64,000 nucleotides of DNA from Aalborgiella sp963841045 (GCA_963841045.1 CAWJBD010000007.1:1-64000); one strand, 5' to 3'. Counted from the first letter of the stretch, positions 10,901 to 19,843 are shown. Translations and numbers: made by a program. The notes: generated by a model from the sequence alone, not told the origin.

Positions 10901-13900
10901 ATGGTCAACGCTGCCGTGGTGGCGCTGTTGGCAATCGTGATCGTGATGTTGTAGAACTGGCCGCTGCCGCCTACCACCAGTGGGCTCACGCTCACGGTCT
11001 TAACGGCTGTGATGGTCGGAGCCACCGGCACGTTCACTGTTGGGTCGCAAGCCTGTCCGGTCGCTGCCGTACAGGCCGGGTCGCCGCCACCGCTTAAGTT
11101 GGCGGTGTTGTTACCGTTGGTCGCGCTCGCAGCGACGTTCACCGGAACGCGCACGATGATGGTGCCAACGGTGGCGCCTGAGTTGATTTGACAGCCGGTT
11201 GTGTTGCTGCCACTGGCTGGACAACCAGACAGTGTGGCTGTCGAGGTGCCGCCCGTGATGGTCGGTGCGCCAGACAGGGTGATGCCTGTCGCTAAGGTGT
11301 CGGCAATGGTCAACGCTGCCGTGGTGGCGCTGTTGGCAATCGTGATCGTGATGTTGTAGAACTGGCCGCTGCCGCCTACCACCAGTGGGCTCACGCTCAC
11401 GGTCTTAACGGCTGTGATGGTCGGAGCCACCGGCACGTTCACTGTTGGGTCGCAAGCCTGTCCGGTCGCTGCCGTACAGGCCGGGTCGCCGCCACCGCTT
11501 AAGTTGGCGGTGTTGTTACCGTTGGTCGCGCTCGCAGCGACGTTCACCGGAACGCGCACGATGATGGTGCCAACGGTGGCGCCTGAGTTGATTTGACAGC
11601 CGGTTGTGTTGCTGCCACTGGCTGGACAACCAGACAGTGTGGCTGTCGAGGTGCCGCCCGTGATGGTCGGTGCGCCAGACAGGGTGATGCCTGTCGCTAA
11701 GGTGTCGGCAATGGTCAACGCTGCCGTGGTGGCGCTGTTGGCAATCGTGATCGTGATGTTGTAGAACTGGCCGCTGCCGCCTACCACCAGTGGGCTCACG
11801 CTCACGGTCTTAACGGCTGTGATGGTCGGACTGACTGGGTTGGTGACGGTACAGGTTGTACAAGTCGGTCCGCCTGTCGGTACCACGCTGTTGGAAACGC
11901 TGGTCGTGGCCGATGCGTTCACGGTCGCTGTGTAGCTCACGCTGTAGCTGCCTATCGGTGTGCCAATCGGCAAGGTGCAGGTCACGACTGAGCCCACTGT
12001 TGTGCAGGTGTAGCCGCCTGGGTTAGCGCCAATCGCGCCAAACGTAAGACCTGTACCCAAGGTGTCGGTCAAGGTCGAGAGCGTTGTGGTGGCCGCATTG
12101 GTCACGGTGCTGGTCAGGGTGTAGGTGATGGTTTGACCAACCGCCACGGTAGTGCCCGCGGCTGGGCTGGCTGTCTTGGCAACGCTGACCGCCGGTGTCG
12201 TGACTGGCACGGGCACGGTTGGGTCGCAAGCCTGTCCGGTCGCTGCCGTACAGGCCGGGTCGCCGCCACCGCTTAAGTTGGCGGTGTTGTTACCGTTGGT
12301 CGCGCTCGCAGCGACGTTCACCGGAACGCGCACGATGATGGTGCCAACGGTGGCGCCTGAGTTGATTTGACAGCCGGTTGTGTTGCTGCCACTGGCTGGA
12401 CAACCAGACAGTGTGGCTGTCGAGGTGCCGCCCGTGATGGTCGGTGCGCCAGACAGGGTGATGCCTGTCGCTAAGGTGTCGGCAATGGTCAACGCTGCCG
12501 TGGTGGCGCTGTTGGCAATCGTGATCGTGATGTTGTAGAACTGGCCGCTGCCGCCTACCACCAGTGGGCTCACGCTCACGGTCTTAACGGCTGTGATGGT
12601 CGGACTGACTGGGTTGGTGACGGTACAGGTTGTACAAGTCGGTCCGCCTGTCGGTACCACGCTGTTGGAAACGCTGGTCGTGGCCGATGCGTTCACGGTC
12701 GCTGTGTAGCTCACGCTGTAGCTGCCTATCGGTGTGCCAATCGGCAAGGTGCAGGTCACGACTGAGCCCACTGTTGTGCAGGTGTAGCCGCCTGGGTTAG
12801 CGCCAATCGCGCCAAACGTAAGACCTGTACCCAAGGTGTCGGTCAAGGTCGAGAGCGTTGTGGTGGCCGCATTGGTCACGGTGCTGGTCAGGGTGTAGGT
12901 GATGGTTTGACCAACCGCCACGGTAGTGCCCGCGGCTGGGCTGGCTGTCTTGGCAACGCTGACCGCCGGTGTCGTGACTGGCACGGGCACGGTTGGGTCG
13001 CAAGCCTGTCCGGTCGCTGCCGTACAGGCCGGGTCGCCGCCACCGCTTAAGTTGGCGGTGTTGTTACCGTTGGTCGCGCTCGCAGCGACGTTCACCGGAA
13101 CGCGCACGATGATGGTGCCAACGGTGGCGCCTGAGTTGATTTGACAGCCGGTTGTGTTGCTGCCACTGGCTGGACAACCAGACAGTGTGGCTGTCGAGGT
13201 GCCGCCCGTGATGGTCGGTGCGCCAGACAGGGTGATGCCTGTCGCTAAGGTGTCGGCAATGGTCAACGCTGCCGTGGTGGCGCTGTTGGCAATCGTGATC
13301 GTGATGTTGTAGAACTGGCCGCTGCCGCCTACCACCAGTGGGCTCACGCTCACGGTCTTAACGGCTGTGATGGTCGGACTGACTGGGTTGGTGACGGTAC
13401 AGGTTGTACAAGTCGGTCCGCCTGTCGGTACCACGCTGTTGGAAACGCTGGTCGTGGCCGATGCGTTCACGGTCGCTGTGTAGCTCACGCTGTAGCTGCC
13501 TATCGGTGTGCCAATCGGCAAGGTGCAGGTCACGACTGAGCCCACTGTTGTGCAGGTGTAGCCGCCTGGGTTAGCGCCAATCGCGCCAAACGTAAGACCT
13601 GTACCCAAGGTGTCGGTCAAGGTCGAGAGCGTTGTGGTGGCCGCATTGGTCACGGTGCTGGTCAGGGTGTAGGTGATGGTTTGACCAACCGCCACGGTAG
13701 TGCCCGCGGCTGGGCTGGCTGTCTTGGCAACGCTGACCGCCGGTGTCGTGACTGGCACGGGCACGGTTGGGTCGCAAGCCTGTCCGGTCGCTGCCGTACA
13801 GGCCGGGTCGCCGCCACCGCTTAAGTTGGCGGTGTTGTTACCGTTGGTCGCGCTCGCAGCGACGTTCACCGGAACGCGCACGATGATGGTGCCAACGGTG

Positions 13901-14151
13901 GCGCCTGAGTTGATTTGACAGCCGGTTGTGTTGCTGCCACTGGCTGGACAACCAGACAGTGTGGCTGTCGAGGTGCCGCCCGTGATGGTCGGTGCGCCAG
14001 ACAGGGTGATGCCTGTCGCTAAGGTGTCGGCAATGGTCAACGCTGCCGTGGTGGCGCTGTTGGCAATCGTGATCGTGATGTTGTAGAACTGGCCGCTGCC
14101 GCCTACCACCAGTGGGCTCACGCTCACGGTCTTAACGGCTGTGATGGTGGG
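7078..14151 (-). repeat. Nested tandem array A/B: 12 A units (405 bp) and 6 B units (369 bp)
   Basis: Reading in the coding direction the order is A B A B A B, then AAAB three times. A units begin at about 14151, 13377, 12603, 11829, 11424, 11019, 10245, 9840, 9435, 8661, 8256 and 7851. B units begin at about 13746, 12972, 12198, 10614, 9030 and 7446. AB gives a 774-bp period and AAAB a 1584-bp period (10568 to 8984 and 12152 to 10568 on equivalent marks). Sequence identity between copies is close to complete apart from the last few units. Confidence 0.95.
8236..9318 (-). CDS. Giant repeat protein, frame segment 2
   Basis: Continuation of the DUF11-like array. The first ~45 codons are out of frame with the repeat; the repeat sense is recovered from about 9180 downwards and covers the end of unit A9, unit B5, unit A10 and the start of A11. 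It is not an independent gene: there is no ribosome-binding site, and the translated units match those of the upstream segment almost exactly. Confidence 0.5.
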   Translation of the reverse strand: MPTPYRQASPCLAHRPSRAAPRQPNTRWLPSQWQQHNRLSNQHRRHRGTIIVRVPVNVAASATNGNNTANLSGGGDPACTAATGQACDPTVNVPVTTPAVSVAKTASPAAGTTVAVGQTITYTLTSTVTNAATTTLSTLTDTLGTGLTFGAIGANPGGYTCTTVGSVVTCTLPIGTPIGSYSVSYTATVNASATTSVSNSVVPTGRPTCTTCTVTNPVSPTITAVKTVSVSPLVVGGSGQFYNITITIANSATTAALTIADTLATGITLSGAPTITGGTSTATLSGCPASGSNTTGCQINSGATVGTIIVRVPVNVAASATNGNNTANLSGGGDPACTAATGQACDPTVNVPVDSDHHSR

Positions 14152-15504
14152 ACGTCTTGTATTGGTATACGTACACACAATCGCAGTGTCAGCATTACCA
14201 ACCGTTAAAGTGCTGCCTACCAATCCGCTAGTGCCAGTACACGCCAGTGTGGTGGTGTAGTTAGCGGCGCTGCCGGTGGTGAAGGTCTCAGCCAAGGTCA
14301 GGACGCTGCCGACGTTGACGGTTTGAGCAGCTCCGCTGTCAATTTCTGTTGCTGTGTTGGCGACCGAGGCCAAGGTGGTCAGGCCAGTTGCGGTGACGTT
14401 GACCGCATTGTTTATTGTGGCGTTAACCCAAGATTTGCGCAATGTCACAGTTGCTGTTTTCTTGGTGTTGGTGTAGGTACAAACGATGTCTGTGTCACTG
14501 TTACCGACAGTTAACGTACTCCCTGCCAAGCCCGATGTGCCCGTACAGGCTAGTGTGGTGTTGTAATTGGCGGCAGAACCTGTTGTAAACGCTTCAGCAA
14601 AATTAATCACACTACCTGCATTCACAATTTGCACCGTTGAAGTGTCTGTTTCGTTGGCAGTATTGGCTATTGATGCGAAATTGGGTAATCCTGTTGCTGT
14701 TATCGTTACTGCGTCATTCACAGTGCCATTCACCCAAACTTTACGAATTGTGATGTTTGAGCGATTGGGCGCACAAAATCCAAAACTGGTCCAACCTACA
14801 AACTGTCCGCCGCCGTTATGATTTGGCCCTGTCCTAAACTCTTCTGTTGCACTATTGATGCCATTGATATTAAAGTTGAAACTTGCATTGCAAGCGGGAT
14901 CAGTGTTGGCGCAATTGTTAACACCTGTCGCTGTTACTGTGCCAGTCGCGTTATCGACTGTATGGTTTGCTCCAGCTGTAATAGAAGTAGGCAACACCGT
15001 TCCATTGACTCGCCCTCTTGCAACATCTTGCCAACCAGGATTTGGATCTGTTGTTGCGGTATTGAGATAATCAATATCAGTCGCCACATACACAAATTTG
15101 TTAATTGGGCGGCTGAAATTTACCGTTTGTGTAGATAAAGAAATATTGTCTTGATTTGAAGCAACTTGATGACCTGCCCGTACTACGTTTGGCAACCCGC
15201 CATGTTGTTGCTGATTTGGTAAGCCCGCAGTAAAAGGTTGCGCAGCCGTTACCGTATATGTCATCGTTAGTGCGTTTGGTCCTGTTCCAATATTTACAAC
15301 ATAAGGGCCTAAAGTACCTGCCGTCCAGGTGCCCGCCGGAACTGCCGTATTTATTTGCGTTTCGTTTGGCAAACAAGCTGCCGCCTGAGCAAACGCAGAT
15401 TGTGAAACTCCAGCAGCACACAAAAATGCAAGCGATGTCAATATCTTGCCAACATTTTGGTTTCGCATGCTACTGATTTTAAAAAGCGGTGGTTTACGAA
15501 TCAT
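9322..15504 (-). CDS. N-terminal open segment of the giant repeat protein (2060 aa)
   Basis: Longest uninterrupted frame of the giant gene. The start at 15504 has AAAGG about 11 nt upstream; a second Met at residue 13 (15468) begins the likely signal peptide and has no obvious Shine-Dalgarno. The signal peptide has a basic start, a hydrophobic core (ILTSLAFLCAAG) and an AFAQA cleavage site near residue 40. Residues to about 250 form a Cys-containing unique domain. Two homologous segments of about 100 residues follow, each ending in a CTYTNT motif, perhaps prealbumin-like folds. After them come nine A units of 135 residues (starting PTITAVKTVSV) and four B units of 123 residues (starting TPAVSVAKTASP). 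A and B units carry regularly spaced Cys pairs (GCPASG/TTGCQ, DPAC/QACDP, YTC/VTC), suggesting disulfides outside the cytoplasm. Function unknown; surface adhesin or matrix protein is an inference. Confidence 0.8.
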   Translation of the reverse strand: MIRKPPLFKISSMRNQNVGKILTSLAFLCAAGVSQSAFAQAAACLPNETQINTAVPAGTWTAGTLGPYVVNIGTGPNALTMTYTVTAAQPFTAGLPNQQQHGGLPNVVRAGHQVASNQDNISLSTQTVNFSRPINKFVYVATDIDYLNTATTDPNPGWQDVARGRVNGTVLPTSITAGANHTVDNATGTVTATGVNNCANTDPACNASFNFNINGINSATEEFRTGPNHNGGGQFVGWTSFGFCAPNRSNITIRKVWVNGTVNDAVTITATGLPNFASIANTANETDTSTVQIVNAGSVINFAEAFTTGSAANYNTTLACTGTSGLAGSTLTVGNSDTDIVCTYTNTKKTATVTLRKSWVNATINNAVNVTATGLTTLASVANTATEIDSGAAQTVNVGSVLTLAETFTTGSAANYTTTLACTGTSGLVGSTLTVGNADTAIVCTYTNTRRPTITAVKTVSVSPLVVGGSGQFYNITITIANSATTAALTIADTLATGITLSGAPTITGGTSTATLSGCPASGSNTTGCQINSGATVGTIIVRVPVNVAASATNGNNTANLSGGGDPACTAATGQACDPTVPVPVTTPAVSVAKTASPAAGTTVAVGQTITYTLTSTVTNAATTTLSTLTDTLGTGLTFGAIGANPGGYTCTTVGSVVTCTLPIGTPIGSYSVSYTATVNASATTSVSNSVVPTGGPTCTTCTVTNPVSPTITAVKTVSVSPLVVGGSGQFYNITITIANSATTAALTIADTLATGITLSGAPTITGGTSTATLSGCPASGSNTTGCQINSGATVGTIIVRVPVNVAASATNGNNTANLSGGGDPACTAATGQACDPTVPVPVTTPAVSVAKTASPAAGTTVAVGQTITYTLTSTVTNAATTTLSTLTDTLGTGLTFGAIGANPGGYTCTTVGSVVTCTLPIGTPIGSYSVSYTATVNASATTSVSNSVVPTGGPTCTTCTVTNPVSPTITAVKTVSVSPLVVGGSGQFYNITITIANSATTAALTIADTLATGITLSGAPTITGGTSTATLSGCPASGSNTTGCQINSGATVGTIIVRVPVNVAASATNGNNTANLSGGGDPACTAATGQACDPTVPVPVTTPAVSVAKTASPAAGTTVAVGQTITYTLTSTVTNAATTTLSTLTDTLGTGLTFGAIGANPGGYTCTTVGSVVTCTLPIGTPIGSYSVSYTATVNASATTSVSNSVVPTGGPTCTTCTVTNPVSPTITAVKTVSVSPLVVGGSGQFYNITITIANSATTAALTIADTLATGITLSGAPTITGGTSTATLSGCPASGSNTTGCQINSGATVGTIIVRVPVNVAASATNGNNTANLSGGGDPACTAATGQACDPTVNVPVAPTITAVKTVSVSPLVVGGSGQFYNITITIANSATTAALTIADTLATGITLSGAPTITGGTSTATLSGCPASGSNTTGCQINSGATVGTIIVRVPVNVAASATNGNNTANLSGGGDPACTAATGQACDPTVNVPVAPTITAVKTVSVSPLVVGGSGQFYNITITIANSATTAALTIADTLATGITLSGAPTITGGTSTATLSGCPASGSNTTGCQINSGATVGTIIVRVPVNVAASATNGNNTANLSGGGDPACTAATGQACDPTVPVPVTTPAVSVAKTASPAAGTTVAVGQTITYTLTSTVTNAATTTLSTLTDTLGTGLTFGAIGANPGGYTCTTVGSVVTCTLPIGTPIGSYSVSYTATVNASATTSVSNSVVPTGGPTCTTCTVTNPVSPTITAVKTVSVSPLVVGGSGQFYNITITIANSATTAALTIADTLATGITLSGAPTITGGTSTATLSGCPASGSNTTGCQINSGATVGTIIVRVPVNVAASATNGNNTANLSGGGDPACTAATGQACDPTVNVPVAPTITAVKTVSVSPLVVGGSGQFYNITITIANSATTAALTIADTLATGITLSGAPTITGGTSTATLSGCPASGSNTTGCQINSGATVGTIIVRVPVNVAASATNGNNTANLSGGGDPACTAATGQACDPTVNVPVAPTITAVKTVSVNPLVVGGSGQFYNITITVANSATMAR

Positions 15505-15865
15505 TTTTGATAGAACCTTTTATCGTCCGAGTCCAAACCAGCTACCACTACAGGTAACCAGTTAGTTATTTAGTATTAATGTAAATTTTAGCAACGTATT
15601 CCATTAATGTAAGTATTTTCTTTAGGCTGTTGATTTAAATTGGCTTATTTTTGCTAATTAAGTCACACATATGTAAGAAATTTAAGCACAGAGCGCTTTA
15701 TAAATTCAATAGCAAACTGGTATGGCACTTTATACCAACTGCTTTCGAATCGTTTTCTGGTTGGTTTTATAGCACAACCCGCTTATTTTGCTTAGGTTTT
15801 GTGCTATCACTTTTGATTTTTGTTGAAACTGTTTTGTGAATAGGATTAAGCCTGATAATTAGGCC
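15505..15865. other. AT-rich divergent intergenic region
   Basis: 361 bases between the divergent giant-protein gene and the PTS operon. No convincing gene is seen; the only open frame (15651-15839, plus) has no family resemblance and an ordinary AT-rich composition. Promoters for both directions must lie here, but no sigma-70 pair stands out enough to call. Confidence 0.5.
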
Positions 15866-16330
15866 ATGAATAGTTTTTTCATCATTGCACATGCACCACT
15901 GGCCAGCGCGTTGAGAGAGGCCGCTTTGCATGTATTTCCTGATGCATCTGATTACATTGTTGCTTTTGATATCTTGCCAAGTGATATTCCGGAAAAAGTA
16001 GTTGTTTTGGCTCAAAATAGAGTAGACAAGCTCTTAACGCCCATCAAAGCAAAAAAACCTGACAATATCTTGCTTTTTACAGACCTTTTTGGTGCCACGC
16101 CCAGTAACATTGCCGCCCAACTTGCCGATGGTGTTCATACCAAATTGGTCGCTGGGGTCAATTTGCCCATGTTACTTCGTGCAATCAGTTATCGGCACGA
16201 ATCATTAGATGCAGTTCTGTCTCGCGCAATCACCGGTGGCATTCAAGGCGTTATGTCTGTTGCTGTTACACCACAACAACACCAAAAAATGAAATCTTAT
16301 GATCAAAGTCAATATAACCATCAGCAATAA
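15866..16330 (+). CDS. PTS mannose-type EIIA protein
   Basis: A 154-residue cytoplasmic protein of the EIIA-Man family, which accepts phosphate from phospho-HPr on a histidine. The N-terminal strand followed by His (FIIAHAPLA, His9) is the expected phosphorylation site, and LLFTDLFGATPSNIAA is the conserved family core. It is the first gene of an EIIA-HPr-EI operon; its 3' end overlaps the HPr start by 32 bases, implying coupled translation. No membrane EIIC/EIID permease is present nearby. In betaproteobacteria this arrangement is generally taken as a regulatory, non-transporting PTS, so that role is inferred from context. Confidence 0.88.
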   Translation: MNSFFIIAHAPLASALREAALHVFPDASDYIVAFDILPSDIPEKVVVLAQNRVDKLLTPIKAKKPDNILLFTDLFGATPSNIAAQLADGVHTKLVAGVNLPMLLRAISYRHESLDAVLSRAITGGIQGVMSVAVTPQQHQKMKSYDQSQYNHQQ

Positions 16331-16568
16331 ATTAGGACTTCATGCACGTGCTTCTGCCAAATTAACCAAATTGGCGGGCAGCTTCCCTTGTGAGGTATGG
16401 ATGTCTAAGGGAGAACGTCGTATCAATGCCAAAAGCATTATGGGCGTCATGATGCTTGCTGCGGGAATCGGTTCTATGGTTACTTTAGAAACAGATGGCG
16501 ATCAAGAACAAGAAGCCAGCACAGCACTTTTGGCCTTGATAAACGATAAATTCGGTGAAGGCGAGTGA
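16299..16568 (+). CDS. ptsH: Phosphocarrier protein HPr
   Basis: An 89-residue HPr. His15 in GLHARAS is the EI/EIIA phosphotransfer residue and Ser46 in NAKSIMGV matches the position of regulatory serine phosphorylation by HPr kinase. Length and fold signature are standard. It sits between the EIIA and EI genes; the start lies inside the EIIA coding region. It carries phosphate from EI to the EIIA protein encoded just upstream. Confidence 0.95.
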   Translation: MIKVNITISNKLGLHARASAKLTKLAGSFPCEVWMSKGERRINAKSIMGVMMLAAGIGSMVTLETDGDQEQEASTALLALINDKFGEGE

Positions 16569-16625
16569 TTGAATGAACATCGATATGCGCCTTTTAATGT
16601 TTTTCTTTCTCAGCTTTAAATCTCT

Positions 16626-18443
16626 ATGACTTTTTCGGTACGTGGATTAGCTGTAGCACAAGGTATTGCCATTGGGCGAGCCGTATTAATTGCATCCAGC
16701 CGAGTGGATGTTGCGCATTACTTCATCGCTGCTGACGAAGTAGAGGCAGAAATTGAACGCATACGCGCTGGAAGAAACGCCGTCATTGAAGAATTAGGGC
16801 GGTTACAGCACAGTGTTTCGCAAATGTCACGCAAAGAAGCGCCACACGAGCTGGCCGCCATGCTGGACGTGCATTTGATGCTTCTGCAAGATGACATGTT
16901 GTCGGATGGCGTGCGTCATTGGATCAGTGAAAGGCACTATAACGCTGAGTGGGCTTTAACTACACAATTGGAAATTATTTCTCGTCAGTTTGATGAGATG
17001 GAAGATCCTTATCTGCGTGAACGCAAAGCGGATTTAGAGCAAGTAGTCGAACGAATTCTGCGCCACATGCAAGGTGCTGCTGCTTTGCTGACCGATTTAG
17101 ACAAAGCAGACAAAGCCAACCCCGCTCAAAAGCAAGCGCAACGCGAGAAACGCCAACACCCACAACAAGATTTGTTATTGGGCGATACGGTAGATGTTCC
17201 TTTGGTATTGATAGCGCATGATTTATCGCCTGCGGACATGTTGCAGTTTAAACAAAGTGTCTTTGCTGGTTTTGCGACTGATGTGGGTGGAAAAACATCG
17301 CACACCGCGATTGTTGCCCGCAGCATGAATATTCCCGCCGTGGTAGGCGCTCGGACTGCAAGTCAACTCATTCGTCAAGACGATTGGGTCATTATTGATG
17401 GCGATGCTGGTGTTGTGATAGTTGACCCCAGCCCCATTATTTTGGCTGAATACAACTTCAAAAAGCGTCAGGGCGAACTTGAGAGAACGCGACTCGCGCG
17501 CCTTCGCAACACAGCCGCAATTACACTGGATGGTCAAAAAATTGAGCTGCTTGCCAACATTGAACAACCCGAAGATGCTGCTGCTGCATTGAATGCTGGC
17601 GTAGTTGGGGTTGGATTGTTTCGCAGTGAGTTTTTGTTCATGGGACGCGAAGCAAAGGGATTGACATCTTTACCCGCAGAAGATGAGCAATTTGAAGCCT
17701 ACAAAAGCGCAGTATTAGGTATGCAAGGATTACCGGTCACCATACGCACGGTCGACATTGGTGCCGACAAGCCTTTGGATCGAAAAGAAAAGGCACAAGA
17801 AACACACCTTAATCCCGCACTTGGTTTGCGTGCCATACGTTGGAGTTTGTCTGAGCCCGATATGTTTATCACTCAGTTACGAGCCATTTTGCGTGCCAGC
17901 AGTTTTGGGCAAATTAAATTATTGGTGCCCATGCTGTGTGCCGTCTCTGAGATTCAGCAAACCTTGGCAGCAATCGCACAAGCAAAAAAACAATTGGACG
18001 ACGAGGGCATTGCCTACGGCGTGGTTCCTGTTGGTGCGATGATCGAAATACCAGCAGCAGCATTGATGTTGCCCACCTTTTTAAAGTATTTTGATTTTCT
18101 GTCATTAGGGACCAATGATTTGATTCAATACACCTTAGCGATTGACCGTGCTGATGAGTCTGTTTCTTATTTATATGATCCCTTGCATCCTGCGGTATTG
18201 CGTCTCATTGCCAACACCATTGAACAAGGCCAACTTCACGGCAAATCTGTCAGCGTGTGTGGCGAAATGGCGGGCGATGCCAATCTAACCAAATTGCTCT
18301 TAGGTATGGGACTGCGTAGTTTCTCCATGCATCCGGCCCAAATTTTGACTGTGAAACAGCAAATATTGCGCACCGATACCAGCAAATTAGCCAATTGGAC
18401 GCAAAGCGTCCTCAATGCCGAACACCCCCAAGAATTTATATAA
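16626..18443 (+). CDS. ptsI: PEP-protein phosphotransferase (PTS enzyme I)
   Basis: Transfers phosphate from phosphoenolpyruvate to HPr. The phosphohistidine loop GGKTSHTAIVARS places the active His near residue 226, and the C-terminal PEP-binding barrel shows GLFRSEFLF, DIGADKPL and VCGEMAGD. At 605 residues it is slightly longer than the usual ~575, mostly because of a charged Lys/Gln/Arg-rich insertion around residues 160-182 in the HPr-binding region. It lies 57 bp after ptsH and ends the operon; a copy of the intergenic repeat element starts six bases after its stop codon. Confidence 0.95.
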   Translation: MTFSVRGLAVAQGIAIGRAVLIASSRVDVAHYFIAADEVEAEIERIRAGRNAVIEELGRLQHSVSQMSRKEAPHELAAMLDVHLMLLQDDMLSDGVRHWISERHYNAEWALTTQLEIISRQFDEMEDPYLRERKADLEQVVERILRHMQGAAALLTDLDKADKANPAQKQAQREKRQHPQQDLLLGDTVDVPLVLIAHDLSPADMLQFKQSVFAGFATDVGGKTSHTAIVARSMNIPAVVGARTASQLIRQDDWVIIDGDAGVVIVDPSPIILAEYNFKKRQGELERTRLARLRNTAAITLDGQKIELLANIEQPEDAAAALNAGVVGVGLFRSEFLFMGREAKGLTSLPAEDEQFEAYKSAVLGMQGLPVTIRTVDIGADKPLDRKEKAQETHLNPALGLRAIRWSLSEPDMFITQLRAILRASSFGQIKLLVPMLCAVSEIQQTLAAIAQAKKQLDDEGIAYGVVPVGAMIEIPAAALMLPTFLKYFDFLSLGTNDLIQYTLAIDRADESVSYLYDPLHPAVLRLIANTIEQGQLHGKSVSVCGEMAGDANLTKLLLGMGLRSFSMHPAQILTVKQQILRTDTSKLANWTQSVLNAEHPQEFI

Positions 18444-18448
18444 ATATA

Positions 18449-18496
18449 GGCTGTAGGCGGCGTATATATTGCCTAGATTGCTATATTATTTATAGC
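18449..18496 (-). repeat. 3'-end intergenic repeat element, copy R1
   Basis: Lies between the convergent genes ptsI and argB. Read on the minus strand it shows GCTATAAATAATATAGC (a 6-bp stem), GGCAA, then TACGCCGCCTACAGCC. Belongs to the subfamily of copies R1-R3 ending in a GGCTACAG-type tail. Confidence 0.85.
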
Positions 18497-18517
18497 TATT
18501 TGTTGTCTGCTCTGGAA

Positions 18518-19423
18518 TTAGTGCGAACGAATCATGGTGCCAAATGCCTGCTCTGTCAGTATTTCTAAAAGCATGGCATGCGCAACCCGCCCATCAATGA
18601 TGTGTACCGCATTCACACCGCTTTTTGCAGCATCTAAAGCACCCGCAATTTTTGGAATCATGCCCCCACTGATGGTGCCGTCAGCAATTAAGGCATCAAT
18701 TTCACGGGTGGTCAGTTCGGGAAGTAGCTCTTTGTTTTTATCTAAAACACCTGGAATGTTGGTCAACATCAACAATTTTTCCGCTTGTAAAACGGTGGCC
18801 AATTTGCTGGCAACCACATCAGCGTTGATGTTGTAGCTTTCATTTTGTAAACCAAAACCAATCGGGCTGACTACAGGAATAAACGCGTCGTCTTGCAAAG
18901 CCTTTACCACGCTGGGATCTATGCTCACGATGTCACCCACCTGGCCTACATCATGTTCTTTTTTGGCGTCTACCAGATCAACTAGTTTTAGTTTTTGTGC
19001 GCGAATCAAACCTCCATCGCGTCCTGTTAGCCCAACTGCTTTACCGCCCGCTTGATTGATCAAACCAACAATATCTTGTTGCACTTCTCCCGCCAATACC
19101 CATTCAACAACTTCCATGGTTTCGGCATCTGTCACACGCATGCCTTGAATAAACTCGCCTTTTTTACCCAGGCGCTTGAGTGCGGTCTCAATTTGTGGCC
19201 CACCACCATGAACCACGACGGGATTGATGCCCACCAACTTTAATAACACCACATCTTCCGCAAATGCTTTTTGCAAGGCCGGATCCGTCATGGCATTACC
19301 GCCATATTTAATAACCATGGTTTTACCGTGGTATTTACGGATAAAGGGCAACGCTTTGGCCAATATATCCGCTTGGTCTTGCGGTGCATGGGCGCTATCT
19401 GGTTTTTGATTGGTATTAGGCAT
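18518..19423 (-). CDS. argB: Acetylglutamate kinase
   Basis: Phosphorylates N-acetyl-L-glutamate, second step of arginine synthesis. The 301-residue protein carries the amino-acid-kinase signatures MVIKYGGNAM near the N-terminus, VVVHGGGPQIE, NINADVVASKLA and TDIPGVL-like MLTNIPGVLDK, and a GGMIPKI segment before the C-terminus. Start at 19423 is an ATG with CACC/TTC sequence upstream and gives a normal length. It stands alone, convergent with ptsI and followed upstream by the H-NS-like gene in the same direction. Confidence 0.96.
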   Translation of the reverse strand: MPNTNQKPDSAHAPQDQADILAKALPFIRKYHGKTMVIKYGGNAMTDPALQKAFAEDVVLLKLVGINPVVVHGGGPQIETALKRLGKKGEFIQGMRVTDAETMEVVEWVLAGEVQQDIVGLINQAGGKAVGLTGRDGGLIRAQKLKLVDLVDAKKEHDVGQVGDIVSIDPSVVKALQDDAFIPVVSPIGFGLQNESYNINADVVASKLATVLQAEKLLMLTNIPGVLDKNKELLPELTTREIDALIADGTISGGMIPKIAGALDAAKSGVNAVHIIDGRVAHAMLLEILTEQAFGTMIRSH

Positions 19424-19501
19424 TATGAAGGTGCGATAGGTGATTATTAATTATTTACCAATGTCATATTATTAATAGTGAGCCTATTTCTTTTTGGTCA
19501 T

Positions 19502-19843
19502 TTAAATAAGAAATTCTTCTTTTTTGCGTCCTTGCGCCAGCAAGGCTGCGAGCCATTTTGGAGCCAAGCCACGACCACTCCAGGTTTCGCCTTTGGGTCC
19601 CTTGTATTTTGCTGCTACAGGTACGCCTGCTGCTTTTGATTTGCGTGATTTGTTGACTTTGTTGGCTTTAACGGACTTTGATTTTTGTGATGATTTCAAG
19701 CCCAAGTCTTTAATCGTGATGCCAAACGCCTTCATTTTGGCGCGAATTTCAGCAACCGTATTATTAAATTCTTTAGCCTTCAGGCTTTCTGCTTGTTTTT
19801 GCAGTTTTTCAATTTGTGATTGAATATCGATTAAATTACTCAT
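19502..19843 (-). CDS. H-NS-like histone family protein
   Basis: A 113-residue nucleoid protein. The first ~50 residues are a heptad-rich oligomerisation helix, the middle is a Lys/Ser-rich linker, and the C-terminus has the H-NS DNA-binding motif (GPKGETWSGRGLAPKWL). A clear AAAGGA ribosome site precedes the ATG. Betaproteobacterial H-NS (Bv3F/MvaT-independent) proteins have exactly this layout. It probably silences AT-rich DNA; the local target is not evident, though the AT-rich giant-protein promoter and the restriction-modification pair are in reach. Confidence 0.9.
   Translation of the reverse strand: MSNLIDIQSQIEKLQKQAESLKAKEFNNTVAEIRAKMKAFGITIKDLGLKSSQKSKSVKANKVNKSRKSKAAGVPVAAKYKGPKGETWSGRGLAPKWLAALLAQGRKKEEFLI

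Larger units (their letters stand above)
1..15504 (-). pseudogene. Giant secreted repeat protein (DUF11 + Calx-beta arrays), frame-broken and partial
   Basis: Read on the minus strand, one continuous coding architecture begins at 15504 and leaves the window at position 1, so more than 5,100 residues are represented. Order: Sec signal peptide, a unique N-terminal domain of about 220 residues, two related domains of about 100 residues, 18 DUF11-like units, then about 10 Calx-beta-like units. The frame is lost near 9325, 9245, 9178, 8260, 8045, 6314, 5596, 3488, 1873 and 436, each time by one or two bases relative to sister repeats, while the encoded repeat continues unchanged in the new frame. 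It is therefore either a decayed gene or, more likely, one intact gene damaged by assembly of near-identical repeats. DUF11 and Calx-beta arrays are typical of very large surface or secreted adhesins. No secretion partner is visible and the C-terminus is outside the window. Confidence 0.75.

Noticed and set aside
1..14151. CRISPR array
   Set aside because: The repeats are 369-717 bp, contiguous and coding, without unique spacers or cas genes.
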